A DNA stretch of 34,787 nucleotides from Bryobacterales bacterium (GCA_003167255.1 PMTR01000189.1:1-34787), one strand, 5' to 3'; shown: positions 22,351-31,408, counted from the stretch's first letter. Made by a program: numbers and translations. Notes: generated from the sequence alone by a model not told the origin.

Positions 22351-24852
22351 ATGGCACTCATTCCTGGCGACGGTGAATTCCCGCATATCGAGATAGAGCG
22401 ACAGCCCGACGAACCGGAGCGTAGGAGGAGACGGCCCTTTTTCCCTCCAGTCCCGACGCCTCCGGATCGGGGTGAACACGCCGCGACCCTGACAAACCAG
22501 ACGACCCAGGCGGTCCGGGAAACGGCACAGCGACGGGAATCTGTCGGGATCGATCCAAACCGCCTAGTGGTTTTGGAATTCAACACGGTCAACTACGACA
22601 CTCGCGATGACTTCGTCGAAAGATTTCACGCCCAGGTCGTAGATGAGAGCGTTTCCGAGGAAGCCGACCAGACGCGTGTCCGGACGGTTGTGCAGTTCCC
22701 GAGTGAAGCCGCCATTCGAGGGTTTCAACGCGAGATTGCGGCCTATCGGGGTGAACCGGTGGCGCAACCGGTCCTCCCACCGAAGGGTCGAGAGAAGTTC
22801 TTTGATTCCCTCCAGCAGGTCAGGAGCGTCTCCCGCGAGGATCGGATGGGGAGGCGCATCAAGACGGAAGGCTTCCCCCAAGCTGACCCGTTCTACCTCG
22901 ATGTGGACCTGTGGCGGCCCGAGGACGACGGTAGCGCTCGCGAAGTGCTTGCGGAGTTTCGGGCTACTTGCCAACGGGCCGGCTGCCGAGTCACGGACGA
23001 AGTGCGCACCGCCAGCCTATTGCTTGTGAAGGTGCAGGCGACCAGGGCATTCGCCGAACAACTGCTCGGGATCGACCTCGTCGCCCGCGTAGACCTGCCG
23101 CCGCATGTGGCAGCAGGATACACGCGCTTCTTTGAGGACTTTCCACCGCTCGATCAGGGTCAACAACCGGACGAAAGCGACCCAATGCTATGCGTCGTGG
23201 ATAGTGGCGTCGTTTCCGGTCATCCATTTCTGAGGAATTGGGTAGTTGCGGAGCGCGACTTCGATACCGGCGAGAATACCGAGGTAGACCAGAACGGCCA
23301 CGGTACCTCGGTCGCAGGGCTTGCCGTGTACGGCGACATCGCGAACTGTATCGAGACTGGGCAGTGGAACCCAAAGGTTCGAATTTGCTCGGCGAAGGTG
23401 CTTCGAAACGAAGAGAACCCGATAGATCCAAGCCGGCCGCGAGCCGTCTTCCCGGATCAGAACCGAATCGAACACACGATTGAAGATGCCATTCGCCACT
23501 TTCACGATGAGTGGGGCTGCCGGGTGTTCAACCTTTCTGTTGGTGACGACCTGGCGCCTTACGAAGACGGTCGTCAGTTCCCGTGGGCCGAGAAGCTGGA
23601 CGAACTCGCGCGGGAACTGGACATCGTCATTGTCGTCGCCGCCGGCAATCGGTATCCCGAGATGCCTGAAGCCAATGGAGCCTTGGTGGATATTCAGCGG
23701 GCCGTCCGAGATCAGGTGCTGACTGCGGATCATCGGGTTTGCAACCCAGGTACGGCGGCGCTTGCGGTGACCGTTGGTTCAATCGCGCGTAACGACTCCA
23801 TGGCCGTCCAACTCGTGGGTAGGATCCTGCGTATTCCGGATGCAGTTCCTGGCGCGCCACGGGGCGGCCCCAGTCCATTCACCCGCACCGGCCCTGGATG
23901 TAGTTATCGCCGGGACAACCAGAGCATCAAGCCCGAGTTCGCTGACTACGGGGGCAATTACGCGCTGCAGCGGATGGGAGCCGAGGGATTTCGTTGGAAC
24001 GACTGGCACTTCCTGGTCGGAGAGCCGACAATCATCCGCGAACAAGATGGGCGGTTCATCGGCAGCAGGACCGGCACGTCATTCTCCTGCCCGCATGTGG
24101 CTCATGCGGCCGCCCTTGCGGAACGGAGTCTGGAAGGCCTGTTTGGTGCCCCGGCTTCCGCGAATGCGGTACGTGCATTGGTGGCAAGCACTGCCAGAAC
24201 CCCGGCTTGCGGCGAGGAATGGCTTGTGGATGAAGATACCGCGCTCAGGTTCGTCGGATACGGCCAGCCGCGACTCGATCGCTTCGTCTGGTCGTCGGAA
24301 CAATCCGTCCAACTGGTTACCGAGGCGGAACTTGAAGAAGACAAACTTCATTTCTATCGGATTCCGGTGCCGCCGTCGTTCTTGTCCACAAAGGGAGCCC
24401 GCGGAATTACGGTCGCGCTCGCTTACGACCCGCCGGTCCGATCCAGTCGGAAAGAGTATCTGGCGCGGACAATGTTTGTGGATGTGCTGCAAGGCCTGAC
24501 CACGCAGGAAGTCGCGCTCTACAGGTCCAGGTTTCTGGGTGCAGGCCAGCCACCTTCACCGCCCAGCGGCGCCGCGCTCGGCTTCAGACCGCCCTGCACC
24601 GCTCCGCAGTGGTCGACACTTCAAGTCCGGCGGATTGAATGGGCTCGCGCGCCGCGTTTCAGGACTGATACCGATGGGAATCAGAATCTGCATGTGGTGG
24701 TTGGATGCCAAAGGCGATTCCCGACGGGGCTGGACACCAGACAACGTTATGGTCTCGTGATCAACTTCTGGCATGCTGGCGAGGGAGTGCGGATCTATCA
24801 GGAGTTAAGGGCGCTGATCCGGCAAGTGGTCAGAGTACGCGTGCAGCCCTGA
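22351..24852 (+). CDS. ietS: S8 subtilisin-like serine protease of the IetAS-like pair
   Basis: 833 residues. The first ~275 are a family-specific N-terminal region with an Arg-rich patch (ERRRRR), with no signal peptide, so it acts in the cytoplasm. The catalytic triad is complete: D284 in CVVDSGV, H317 in NGHGTSVAG and S577 in GTGTSFSCPHVA-type context (RTGTSFSC), with oxyanion N433 in AAGN. A ~250-residue C-terminal domain follows. It probably kills or stalls the cell, or cuts phage proteins, when triggered. The gene starts 5 bases after the ATPase stop, so the two form an operon. Confidence 0.85.
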   Translation: MALIPGDGEFPHIEIERQPDEPERRRRRPFFPPVPTPPDRGEHAATLTNQTTQAVRETAQRRESVGIDPNRLVVLEFNTVNYDTRDDFVERFHAQVVDESVSEEADQTRVRTVVQFPSEAAIRGFQREIAAYRGEPVAQPVLPPKGREKFFDSLQQVRSVSREDRMGRRIKTEGFPQADPFYLDVDLWRPEDDGSAREVLAEFRATCQRAGCRVTDEVRTASLLLVKVQATRAFAEQLLGIDLVARVDLPPHVAAGYTRFFEDFPPLDQGQQPDESDPMLCVVDSGVVSGHPFLRNWVVAERDFDTGENTEVDQNGHGTSVAGLAVYGDIANCIETGQWNPKVRICSAKVLRNEENPIDPSRPRAVFPDQNRIEHTIEDAIRHFHDEWGCRVFNLSVGDDLAPYEDGRQFPWAEKLDELARELDIVIVVAAGNRYPEMPEANGALVDIQRAVRDQVLTADHRVCNPGTAALAVTVGSIARNDSMAVQLVGRILRIPDAVPGAPRGGPSPFTRTGPGCSYRRDNQSIKPEFADYGGNYALQRMGAEGFRWNDWHFLVGEPTIIREQDGRFIGSRTGTSFSCPHVAHAAALAERSLEGLFGAPASANAVRALVASTARTPACGEEWLVDEDTALRFVGYGQPRLDRFVWSSEQSVQLVTEAELEEDKLHFYRIPVPPSFLSTKGARGITVALAYDPPVRSSRKEYLARTMFVDVLQGLTTQEVALYRSRFLGAGQPPSPPSGAALGFRPPCTAPQWSTLQVRRIEWARAPRFRTDTDGNQNLHVVVGCQRRFPTGLDTRQRYGLVINFWHAGEGVRIYQELRALIRQVVRVRVQP

Positions 24853-24871
24853 TCCGTCCAAACACTTCTCC

Positions 24872-25021
24872 TCAGCGTGCCACTTGTGGACGCATTGCCA
24901 TTGGATTCAAATGGATATTCTGCAAGGTTAACTCTGCAGCGCTTTGTAAGGCGCTCGTGCGGGAGGGGTGAGAGGGTTGTGCGCGGCGCAACAGAGCGTT
25001 GGAATCGATTAGGACGCTCAT
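24872..25021 (-). pseudogene. Truncated PIN-domain toxin (VapC-like remnant)
   Basis: On the - strand, ATG at 25021-25019 overlaps the TGA of the antitoxin gene (ATGA) exactly as in intact VapBC operons. The frame reads MSVLIDSNALLRRAQPSHP, a typical VapC start with the first catalytic Asp (D6), but it stops after 49 codons; VapC proteins have about 130-150. The end (LQNIHLNPMAMRP) resembles the conserved Q-N-x-x-E-F-W-x-V-A-T-R-P segment brought forward by an internal deletion. The later acidic residues of the active site are lost, so no toxin activity is expected. Confidence 0.7.
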
Positions 25022-25266
25022 TTAGCCGCGCGGTCGCCGTGAATGCTTTCGCGGCTGATTGCTTCATCCGTAAGCGGGGAAGTATTCGGGAATCGCTTTG
25101 CGGACTCGATCCAAGCAGCCGCCCGTTCCTGCGGACTCAAGGAATGAGGACGCACCGTGTTTTCAACCATCGCAAGGATATACTGTTCCAGGGACATTCC
25201 GCTGGCGCTCGCCAAAGCGAGAAGACCCGCGTGCATTTCTGGTTTGAGATCGAGCGTGATGGTCAT
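25018..25266 (-). CDS. Ribbon-helix-helix antitoxin (VapB-like), intact
   Basis: 82 residues on the - strand. The N-terminus MTITLDLKPEMHAGLLALA followed by SGMSLEQYILAMV is a ribbon-helix-helix DNA-binding unit. The C-terminus (SPLTDEAISRESIHGDR) is the toxin-binding tail seen in many VapB proteins. It overlaps the truncated PIN gene by 4 bases. The antitoxin is full length while the toxin is not, so it may survive as a repressor or as an anti-addiction leftover. Opposite strand to the IetAS pair; the gap to the latter is 165 bases. Confidence 0.7.
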   Translation of the reverse strand: MTITLDLKPEMHAGLLALASASGMSLEQYILAMVENTVRPHSLSPQERAAAWIESAKRFPNTSPLTDEAISRESIHGDRAAK

Positions 25267-25370
25267 GCGGACCCCACACCTTCAGCTTAACTGAACCGCG
25301 CGGCGACCGAGTCCGACCTCGACACCGCGAGCGCGATCTATAATCCGGATTTGCTTGGGCCCCTGAGAGG

Positions 25371-25793
25371 CTACCGAACAATCCTCGATCTTTTATCACG
25401 TTTCCAGAGCTTGTCCTCGGCGAGCGACGGCATGAGATAGTTCTCCAAAAAGCGGTCGTCGATCTGCCGAAGTTCCCGGTACCCGAGGCCCACCAAAACC
25501 CCGATCATCCGCGTGTCCCGCACCTTTGCGGCCTTTTCCGGGTCCACCTCTCGCGCTTGCTGGTACTCCTCGTCGATCTCGATCAGAACCTGCTTCTTCT
25601 CGTCAAACTCCGTCAATCGCAGCTTCTGTCCGCTGAGATCCTGGATTTGGCGAATCAAACTCAGGATGCGGACCCACTGGCAGACGTGCTCCTTGCCGAG
25701 CTTTAGCTCCTTGGGCGACCGGGACGCCGCCCAGCGCAAATCGAGCGCGATCTGCTCGTGCGTCCGGTTGTAACGAGTGTTGAGTTCCTCCAC
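25371..25793 (-). pseudogene. C-terminal fragment of an unidentified protein, possibly ParB-like
   Basis: 140 codons on the - strand ending with TAG at 25371. The frame has no natural start: it is open upstream of GTG 25793 for a few codons (LQQLLF) and then runs into the helicase fragment on the other strand. The segment FVEELNTRYNRTHEQIALDL loosely resembles the end of a ParB-like domain, followed by a helical, charged region (DEKKQVLIEIDEEYQQARE). Its 5' part is probably missing. Identity uncertain; a short intact gene cannot be ruled out. Confidence 0.4.
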
Positions 25794-25796
25794 GAA

Positions 25797-26393
25797 GAGG
25801 AGTTGCTGCAGATGATCGAACGCAACGTCGAGGCGGGACGCAAGACCTTGATCTGGTCGAATTTCGTCCGCAACCTCGAAACATTGGAACGTATGTTACA
25901 GCGATATCGGCCGGCGCTGATCCATGGCGGCATTCCCTCTGAGATCAGCGACGCATCCGCTCCCCGCACTCGTGAGGCCGAACTGGCCCGCTTCCGAACG
26001 GACGACGCCTGCCAGGTCCTGCTAGCCAATCCCGCAGCAACCAGCGAGGGCGTCAGCCTGCATGACGTGTGCCACGATGCGATCTATCTGGAGCGGACGT
26101 TCAACGCGGGTCAGTATTTGCAGAGCATCGACCGCATTCACCGCTTGGGGATGTCGCCTGATCAGGACACCCAGATCACCTTCCTGGTCATGACCAATAC
26201 TATCGACGAGGTCGTGGACGGCAGGGTCCGGGAAAAAGCAGAGCGCCTCGGAGACATGCTGAACGATCCGGACATCGTGACGATGGCACTCCCGGACGAT
26301 GAAGACTACGGTCCCGCCATCGACTCGGAGGCGGACATCGCCGCGCTGTTCGCTCACCTGAGAGGCGGAGAGGGTGATGCACCCGCCCGATGA
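25797..26393 (+). pseudogene. C-terminal half of an SNF2-type helicase, 5' part missing
   Basis: About 199 codons are open, with recognisable helicase sequence from EELLQMIERNVEAGRKTLIW. It includes motif IV-V parts (LLANPAATSEGVSL) and motif VI (YLQSIDRIHRLG), the second RecA domain of an SNF2/SF2 helicase. The whole first domain (Walker A and DEAH box) is absent. An open frame with GTG at 25758 exists, but those codons look like the antisense of the neighbouring fragment. A product could not hydrolyse ATP. It ends inside the overlap with the DUF3883-like gene, so the original order was helicase, nuclease, methyltransferase. Confidence 0.7.
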
Positions 26394-27288
26394 ACCCCTC
26401 GCGGGTCTGCCGACCATTCATCTGCTCCGAGCGGCACTTGTCGCCGCGTCGGTGTGCGATGCCGCCGGCGTAGAAACCGCCGTCGTCCACCAATCGTATC
26501 TGAGGCTGCCCACTGGCGGGATATATCACAGCGAGGACCTGGTGAAAGGTGAACGCCTGTTACTCCAGTGCGGGCTGCTCACCTCACAGGGAACCGTCCT
26601 GTACCCTTCCGAACAACTCCGCGCCTTGCGCGGGTTGCCACCGGATGAAGCGTCGCAGGTCCTGCTGGTTCTCGCAGCGCAGCAATCGCCACCGCTGTGG
26701 CTGCACTGTGCCGTTCGCAACGATGCCGTCTGGTCGGAACTCATCTCCGACGGAGACGAGCAAGTACTCTGCGACGTGATTCCCGATCCCGACCAGCGGG
26801 AAGCGTTTTTGCTGGCACTGGCAAACCGTTTCCTGAGCGATACCGCGAGGCAGTTGGGCGAACTGGGCGAATGCGCTGTAGTCGACCGCAGCCGGCAGGA
26901 GTTGACACAGGTCGGGCGAGGCGATCTTGCGACGTTGGTGCAACGCGTCAGCCTGATTTCCGATCAACTGGGGTACGACGTCGTCGCGCCGACGCTCCAC
27001 GGCAGGCCGCGCCGCATGGAAGTGAAGACTACGGGCAGAGCCTCGCAAACCCACTTCGAGGTATACCTCAGCCGCAACGAAGCGGCGGTCGCCTTGCGCG
27101 ATCCTTCTTGGGCACTGGTGCTGTGCCAGGCGTGCGATTCTTCCCGCGCGGAGGTTATCGGCTGGTGCCGCGCGGAGGCATTTTCAACCATGCTACCCTC
27201 TGACCAGCATCCGAATGGACGATGGATACAAGTTAGGCTCCAGCTCGATTCCGGAACTTTGAATGAAGGCCTTCCGCCGTATGAATAA
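26377..27288 (+). CDS. DUF3883-like (NOV) nuclease-type protein
   Basis: 303 residues from ATG at 26377, with GGAGAGG at 26367-26373; GTG 26374 is the alternative. It overlaps the helicase fragment by 17 bases and the methyltransferase by 26. The C-terminal ~140 residues follow the DUF3883 pattern: GELGECAVVDRSRQEL, D-L-A-x-L-V-x-R-V-S, D201 in LGYDVVAP, E215-V-K217 in RRMEVKTTG, then VYLSRNEAAVAL. The D...E-x-K arrangement suggests a PD-(D/E)xK nuclease fold. The N-terminal half is helical and unknown. In defence loci this family accompanies SNF2 helicases and methyltransferases, so a restriction role is likely. Confidence 0.65.
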   Translation: MHPPDEPLAGLPTIHLLRAALVAASVCDAAGVETAVVHQSYLRLPTGGIYHSEDLVKGERLLLQCGLLTSQGTVLYPSEQLRALRGLPPDEASQVLLVLAAQQSPPLWLHCAVRNDAVWSELISDGDEQVLCDVIPDPDQREAFLLALANRFLSDTARQLGELGECAVVDRSRQELTQVGRGDLATLVQRVSLISDQLGYDVVAPTLHGRPRRMEVKTTGRASQTHFEVYLSRNEAAVALRDPSWALVLCQACDSSRAEVIGWCRAEAFSTMLPSDQHPNGRWIQVRLQLDSGTLNEGLPPYE

Positions 27289-29278
27289 GCTGGCATCGAA
27301 GTCCCCGCGGACTGAGATTGCGCGCAACAGCGAGGAACCCGAAGTGAAACGGCCGAACAGTGTCCTGGAGCGCTTCGACGCAGGTGCCATCAGCCTCCGC
27401 GCGGCGAAAGAAGTGCGCAACCGCGAGGTCCACCTGCCACCGGTTTCGGTGTACCGGTGGTGGGCGCGGCGCACGGAGGCCGTATTTGGCGGAATTCTGG
27501 ACGCGTTTTTCGTGGATCGGCCAGGACCGGGTCTGGTAGTGGACCCTTTTTGCGGGGGTGGGGTGATCCCGCTGGCCGCGGCCATTCGGGGACATCACCT
27601 GTACGCGCAGGACCTGAATCCCTGGGCCATGCAGGGTCTCTCGGGAATGCTGCGGCTGCCGAGTCCGGACGAAATCCAGCAGCTCACGAAACAGCTTGAG
27701 GAGGCCGCGGAACCGCTGCTTCGATCCGCCTATGCCACCACCTTCTCCGACGGTGAACAGGCGACGATCTCGCACACGTTCCGGGTCGCAAGCGCCAAGT
27801 GCTCCGACTGCGGAGCCCGCAGCCGCCTGTTTCCCCATGCCATGGTCTCGCTCCTGACGCGGAAAGAGCGGGGCCGACCGGAGGCGATTCTCAGCTGTCC
27901 CCGGGGCCACTTGTTCTACGGGAAAACGGGGGCGATGACCCGCTGCCGGGAATGCGGTCTCCAGACCGATCCGGACGCGGAATACACCACCGAACGAACC
28001 GTGGTGTGCCCGCAGTGTCGGCATGCCGAGAAGCTGCAGAGGCGAGCCACAAATGGCGACTGGCAGTGGGAAGTCGTCTTAGTCGAACGAACGGCGCGCG
28101 GGCGGCGCGAATTGGCGCTGGCGACCCCTGAGGAGGTCCGGCAGGCGGAAAGTCCGCGGTGGAAACCGAAGCTTACCCTCGGCCGCATACCGGACGGCCA
28201 GGAAACCAAGGTGCTCCTGCGGCACGGCTTTCAGTACTGGCAGGATCTCTACCCGGCCCGCCAGCGGGCCGTTATGGAGGGCCTTCTAGCGATGTCCGAA
28301 ACGGTGGCACCAGATGAGCGAGCCCAAAACGCACTGCGCATGGCGATCTACGGTTCGGCAGAGATGGCAGGCTTACTCTCGCGCTGGGACCGCTGGTATC
28401 TCAAGAGCTACGAGGCGATGGCAGGCCACCGTTTCAATTTCACGACGCTTCCGGCTGAACCGAACGTTTGGGGGGCGGTGAGGAGCGGGCGGGGCACCGT
28501 CACTCGGCGCCTGGCGCTGTTCGCCAAAGCCTCCGCGTGGCTTCAGGAAAGAGCTGCGGGCTCACTCACGGTCTTGGGACCGGTTCCCGCGACAACACCC
28601 CGAAAGGCAATTCCGAAAGGCGTTGACGCGTACTTGGTGGAAGGCAGCTCGGAAAAGATGAGCTTGCCCTCCGGGTCAGCCGATCTGGTGTTGACCGATC
28701 CGCCATATCACGACGACGTCCAGTACGACGAGCTGTCCCTGCCGCTTCGCGCCTGGTCCCGGCTCTCGACTGAGAAGCTCATCAACGAAGCCGTGGTCAA
28801 TTCCACGAACGGCTTTTCCACTGGGTCCCACGGCTACCGGGATCTCCTGTCCCGGATCTTCCGGGAGTGCCAGCGCATACTCAAGCCAACTGGCCGCCTG
28901 ATCCTCAGTTACGCCAACCGCCAGCCGGAGGCGTGGATCGACCTCTTCGCTGCACTCGAAGTCGCGGGTTTCTGGGGCGTGAATTACGCGATCGTGCACA
29001 GCGAAAATGAAACCGATCACGCCAAACGCGGCATCCGCGCCTGTGCGCTCGACCTGATGATGGAGCTGTCGCCGCACCCAACGCCGGCACCCCGCCTTCG
29101 ATCGAAAGTAACTGCCAGCGGGCCGGAAGCGGATTACCTGAGGACCGTGGGCGACATGTGTCTCGAAATCGGACGCCTCCAGAGCGGCTGGCATGTTTCT
29201 TTTGCGCAGGCCCTCAAGGCGACGCCGTTCCTGTGCGGTCCAATGCGCAGCGCCGGCGCAAAGCCTGCGGCGACATAA
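27263..29278 (+). CDS. DUF1156-like DNA methyltransferase with zinc-ribbon insert
   Basis: 671 residues from ATG at 27263. RWWARR at 65-70 precedes the AdoMet site DPFCGGGVIPLAA at 94-106 and D117-L-N-P. The catalytic motif D479-P-P-Y482 (TDPPYHDDVQYDELS) lies late, as in adenine/N4-cytosine methyltransferases of the DUF1156 group. Between them, around residues 170-260, are several C-x2-C pairs (KCSDCG, RCRECG, VCPQCR), a large zinc-ribbon insert. It overlaps the nuclease gene, so the modification and cutting genes are one operon. Without the helicase's ATPase half, it may act as a solitary methyltransferase. Confidence 0.75.
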   Translation: MKAFRRMNKLASKSPRTEIARNSEEPEVKRPNSVLERFDAGAISLRAAKEVRNREVHLPPVSVYRWWARRTEAVFGGILDAFFVDRPGPGLVVDPFCGGGVIPLAAAIRGHHLYAQDLNPWAMQGLSGMLRLPSPDEIQQLTKQLEEAAEPLLRSAYATTFSDGEQATISHTFRVASAKCSDCGARSRLFPHAMVSLLTRKERGRPEAILSCPRGHLFYGKTGAMTRCRECGLQTDPDAEYTTERTVVCPQCRHAEKLQRRATNGDWQWEVVLVERTARGRRELALATPEEVRQAESPRWKPKLTLGRIPDGQETKVLLRHGFQYWQDLYPARQRAVMEGLLAMSETVAPDERAQNALRMAIYGSAEMAGLLSRWDRWYLKSYEAMAGHRFNFTTLPAEPNVWGAVRSGRGTVTRRLALFAKASAWLQERAAGSLTVLGPVPATTPRKAIPKGVDAYLVEGSSEKMSLPSGSADLVLTDPPYHDDVQYDELSLPLRAWSRLSTEKLINEAVVNSTNGFSTGSHGYRDLLSRIFRECQRILKPTGRLILSYANRQPEAWIDLFAALEVAGFWGVNYAIVHSENETDHAKRGIRACALDLMMELSPHPTPAPRLRSKVTASGPEADYLRTVGDMCLEIGRLQSGWHVSFAQALKATPFLCGPMRSAGAKPAAT

Positions 29279-29292
29279 AACCCCGGCGGGGC
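29279..29292 (-). terminator. Short hairpin between convergent genes
   Basis: Read on the - strand, just after the AIPR stop: CCCC, loop GCC, GGGG, then TTTTA. The 4-bp all-GC stem plus U-run is a weak intrinsic terminator for the - strand gene. The convergent methyltransferase gene ends only 15 bases away. Confidence 0.4.
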
Positions 29293-29293
29293 T

Positions 29294-31408
29294 TCAGCGC
29301 AGATCCGGCAAGGACTCCATAAAGGTCACGCCCTCGGGTTTCCAGATGCGATCCAACCCCTTCCGGGAGTCCACTTCCCACACGCGGCGTTTGAAGTCTG
29401 CGGCGATGTCGCGGCGCAGCAAAACCGTCCGTATCCTTGAGGTGGACAGAAGCGCGGTGCGTCGGTCCTCCCAGAATTGAGCGGCCACGTACTTCAGCAT
29501 GCAGAATATCCTCGCGAAGATCGCGTCTTTTGAGAGCTCACCACCCTTGGCGGCAGCCAGCGCGATGTCCCGCATCTCCCCGGTTGCGAGAAACGGCTCG
29601 ATCTCGGGCCGGTGAAGGATCGCTGAGCACAGCGACGCTTCCAGCGGTCCGTACCGTCGCGCCAGGATGTGCGATGCGACCTCCAGCAAAAGCTCCTTCA
29701 TGTTCGCCATCAGGCGCCAGGTCTGGTAAGTCAGATTGTCGCCCAGGAATTGTTCCTGCACCGACGGCGGGCTGGTCACGCTCCCGCCGGCCTTTTGAAG
29801 CTTGCCGGCCCGCACGCCTTCGTCCAAGGCTTCTTCCCGGTACCGCTGCGCCGAGGGAACGAAGTTGCGAACGAACTGCCAGAGCGCGTACGCCAGCATG
29901 AACTGGGAGGCCTCGCCCTGGACGGTTTTCAAGGTGTGGCGGCGTCCGGCATCGAAATCGGTGTTGCGCGCGAAGAGATTCCAGTGGTGTTCCGTCGGGC
30001 TCATGCCAAACGCGAGTTGGTACACCTCTGGGTCGGAGAAATAGTGGGTCACCCGATCACCGGCGAGGTCGGCAAAACCGATGAGCGCCAACCAGGCCTT
30101 CGCCGCCTCCTGGTTGTCGACCACGCGGCCTTTGCGCTTGTGCGCGTCAGGCCGGAAGTCCACGGCGCTGAAGCCCACGACCTGCTTGAAGAACCGCCCT
30201 CCCTCATCTGTCAGCGATTCCCACTCGCTCTCTTTCACCTGCAGGAACCACCGAGGCGTCATGGAGGCGAAGCCTGAACGCAGCACCCGCTGCTCCCGGC
30301 CGTTGGCCTTGAGATTGCGAGGGTGCATCGGGTTTTGGTTGTTGGTGGCCTGGACCACCTTTGCCACGAAGTCTGCATCGCTGGTGTTGATGACCTTTAC
30401 CTGCACTAGGCACTCGTGCTCCAGTTGTTCTCGGGTGACGTCGTTTCCAGTCACCGCGTTGTATATCGACTTCACCGTCTGGAGCCCATTGACGATCTGG
30501 GGCCCGGTGAGGTGGATGCAATTCTGCTTGTCGCGCACACTGTACGTCTTGGAGACGACGATCAGGCCGTTGTTGTAGTGGTGAAAGTGACGGCGGGTCT
30601 TCTGGTGCTGGAGCGAGCGCAAGATGTCGCCGTTGATCGAGGAGTTGCGCACCTCGTAGCGCAGGTTCAGATCGAACAGACGCCAGCCGTATTTCTTGAA
30701 TCCGTCCAGGAGATCGGCGGCGTTGGTGAGGAAGTAGCAGTAGTCGTGCGCGCGAAGGATTCCGATGTCGGCGGAGTAGCGCAGGTCCAATTGAATCTCA
30801 CCGGACTGATGGGCGGTGCCGACGAGGAATTCGTCCGCGAGGTCGGCGATCTGTTGCAGGAGAATACGGACCCCGGTCCGCTCGTAATCGAGCTTGAGCT
30901 GGGCAAAGGCGGCTTTGGCTCGATCGTTGAGAGCCCCGTAGACGATCAGGAAGAACACCAGTTCGAAATCGTCCTGGTTCCGATCGGCACTGATGCGGGC
31001 GCGCAAATCCTGCAGGCGGTCATTCGCCGTCTTGTCGGAATTCTCCAGCAGGTATTGCAGCGCCGTTCGGCACTCCTGAAGGGCGGAGGGACCGAAGGCC
31101 CGGACTTCTCCGGGGTGGGCTTCGAGCCAGTCCCGTTCGGGAGCCCGGCACTGGACGACGTGATAGGTGCGGTCCCGACAGGAATAGAAGGCAAGGCCCA
31201 AATCATCCTTGCCGTAGGCGCTGATGGTGCTCGCGGAAGTGCCGAGCGAGTACTTCCCCATGCAATACACCTGGAACCCCTCGCGGAAGTCCCCTACTTC
31301 GGGATTCTCGCGGACGAGTTCGTCGATCTGGCGTTCAAGGAGGTCGATGCCTTTCGTGTCTTCGATGGTTCCAGGCTGCATGGCGCTATTGTACTTGCCA
31401 TACATCAA
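29294..31408 (-). CDS. AIPR-family abortive infection protein
   Basis: 704 residues on the - strand. Family signature motifs lie in the middle: FHHYNNGLIVVSK, then GPQIVNGLQTVKSIYNAV, VQVKVINTSDADFVAKVVQA and TNNQNPM. These match the AIPR (abortive infection phage resistance) family, known from phage resistance of Gram-positive and other bacteria. The C-terminal ~300 residues are helical and less conserved. The start is uncertain (ATG at 31408, 31405 or 31381). It stands alone, convergent with the methyltransferase, so it may be an independent defence gene. The biochemical activity of the family is not established here. Confidence 0.8.
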   Translation of the reverse strand: MMYGKYNSAMQPGTIEDTKGIDLLERQIDELVRENPEVGDFREGFQVYCMGKYSLGTSASTISAYGKDDLGLAFYSCRDRTYHVVQCRAPERDWLEAHPGEVRAFGPSALQECRTALQYLLENSDKTANDRLQDLRARISADRNQDDFELVFFLIVYGALNDRAKAAFAQLKLDYERTGVRILLQQIADLADEFLVGTAHQSGEIQLDLRYSADIGILRAHDYCYFLTNAADLLDGFKKYGWRLFDLNLRYEVRNSSINGDILRSLQHQKTRRHFHHYNNGLIVVSKTYSVRDKQNCIHLTGPQIVNGLQTVKSIYNAVTGNDVTREQLEHECLVQVKVINTSDADFVAKVVQATNNQNPMHPRNLKANGREQRVLRSGFASMTPRWFLQVKESEWESLTDEGGRFFKQVVGFSAVDFRPDAHKRKGRVVDNQEAAKAWLALIGFADLAGDRVTHYFSDPEVYQLAFGMSPTEHHWNLFARNTDFDAGRRHTLKTVQGEASQFMLAYALWQFVRNFVPSAQRYREEALDEGVRAGKLQKAGGSVTSPPSVQEQFLGDNLTYQTWRLMANMKELLLEVASHILARRYGPLEASLCSAILHRPEIEPFLATGEMRDIALAAAKGGELSKDAIFARIFCMLKYVAAQFWEDRRTALLSTSRIRTVLLRRDIAADFKRRVWEVDSRKGLDRIWKPEGVTFMESLPDLR

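Larger units (their letters stand above)
21308..31408. other. Defence island between integrase and tRNA-Glu
   Basis: Ten kilobases with only defence-type genes: an AAA ATPase plus S8 protease pair (IetAS-like), an antitoxin with a broken PIN toxin, fragments of two larger genes, a DUF3883-like nuclease, a DUF1156-like methyltransferase and an AIPR protein. Two of these units are visibly damaged, which is typical of fast gene turnover in such islands. Confidence 0.75.

Noticed and set aside
21308-31408. Complete DISARM, BREX or type I restriction locus in the defence island
   Set aside because: The hallmark genes (DrmA/DrmB, PglZ/BrxC, HsdR/HsdS) are absent; only a methyltransferase and a helicase fragment are shared.
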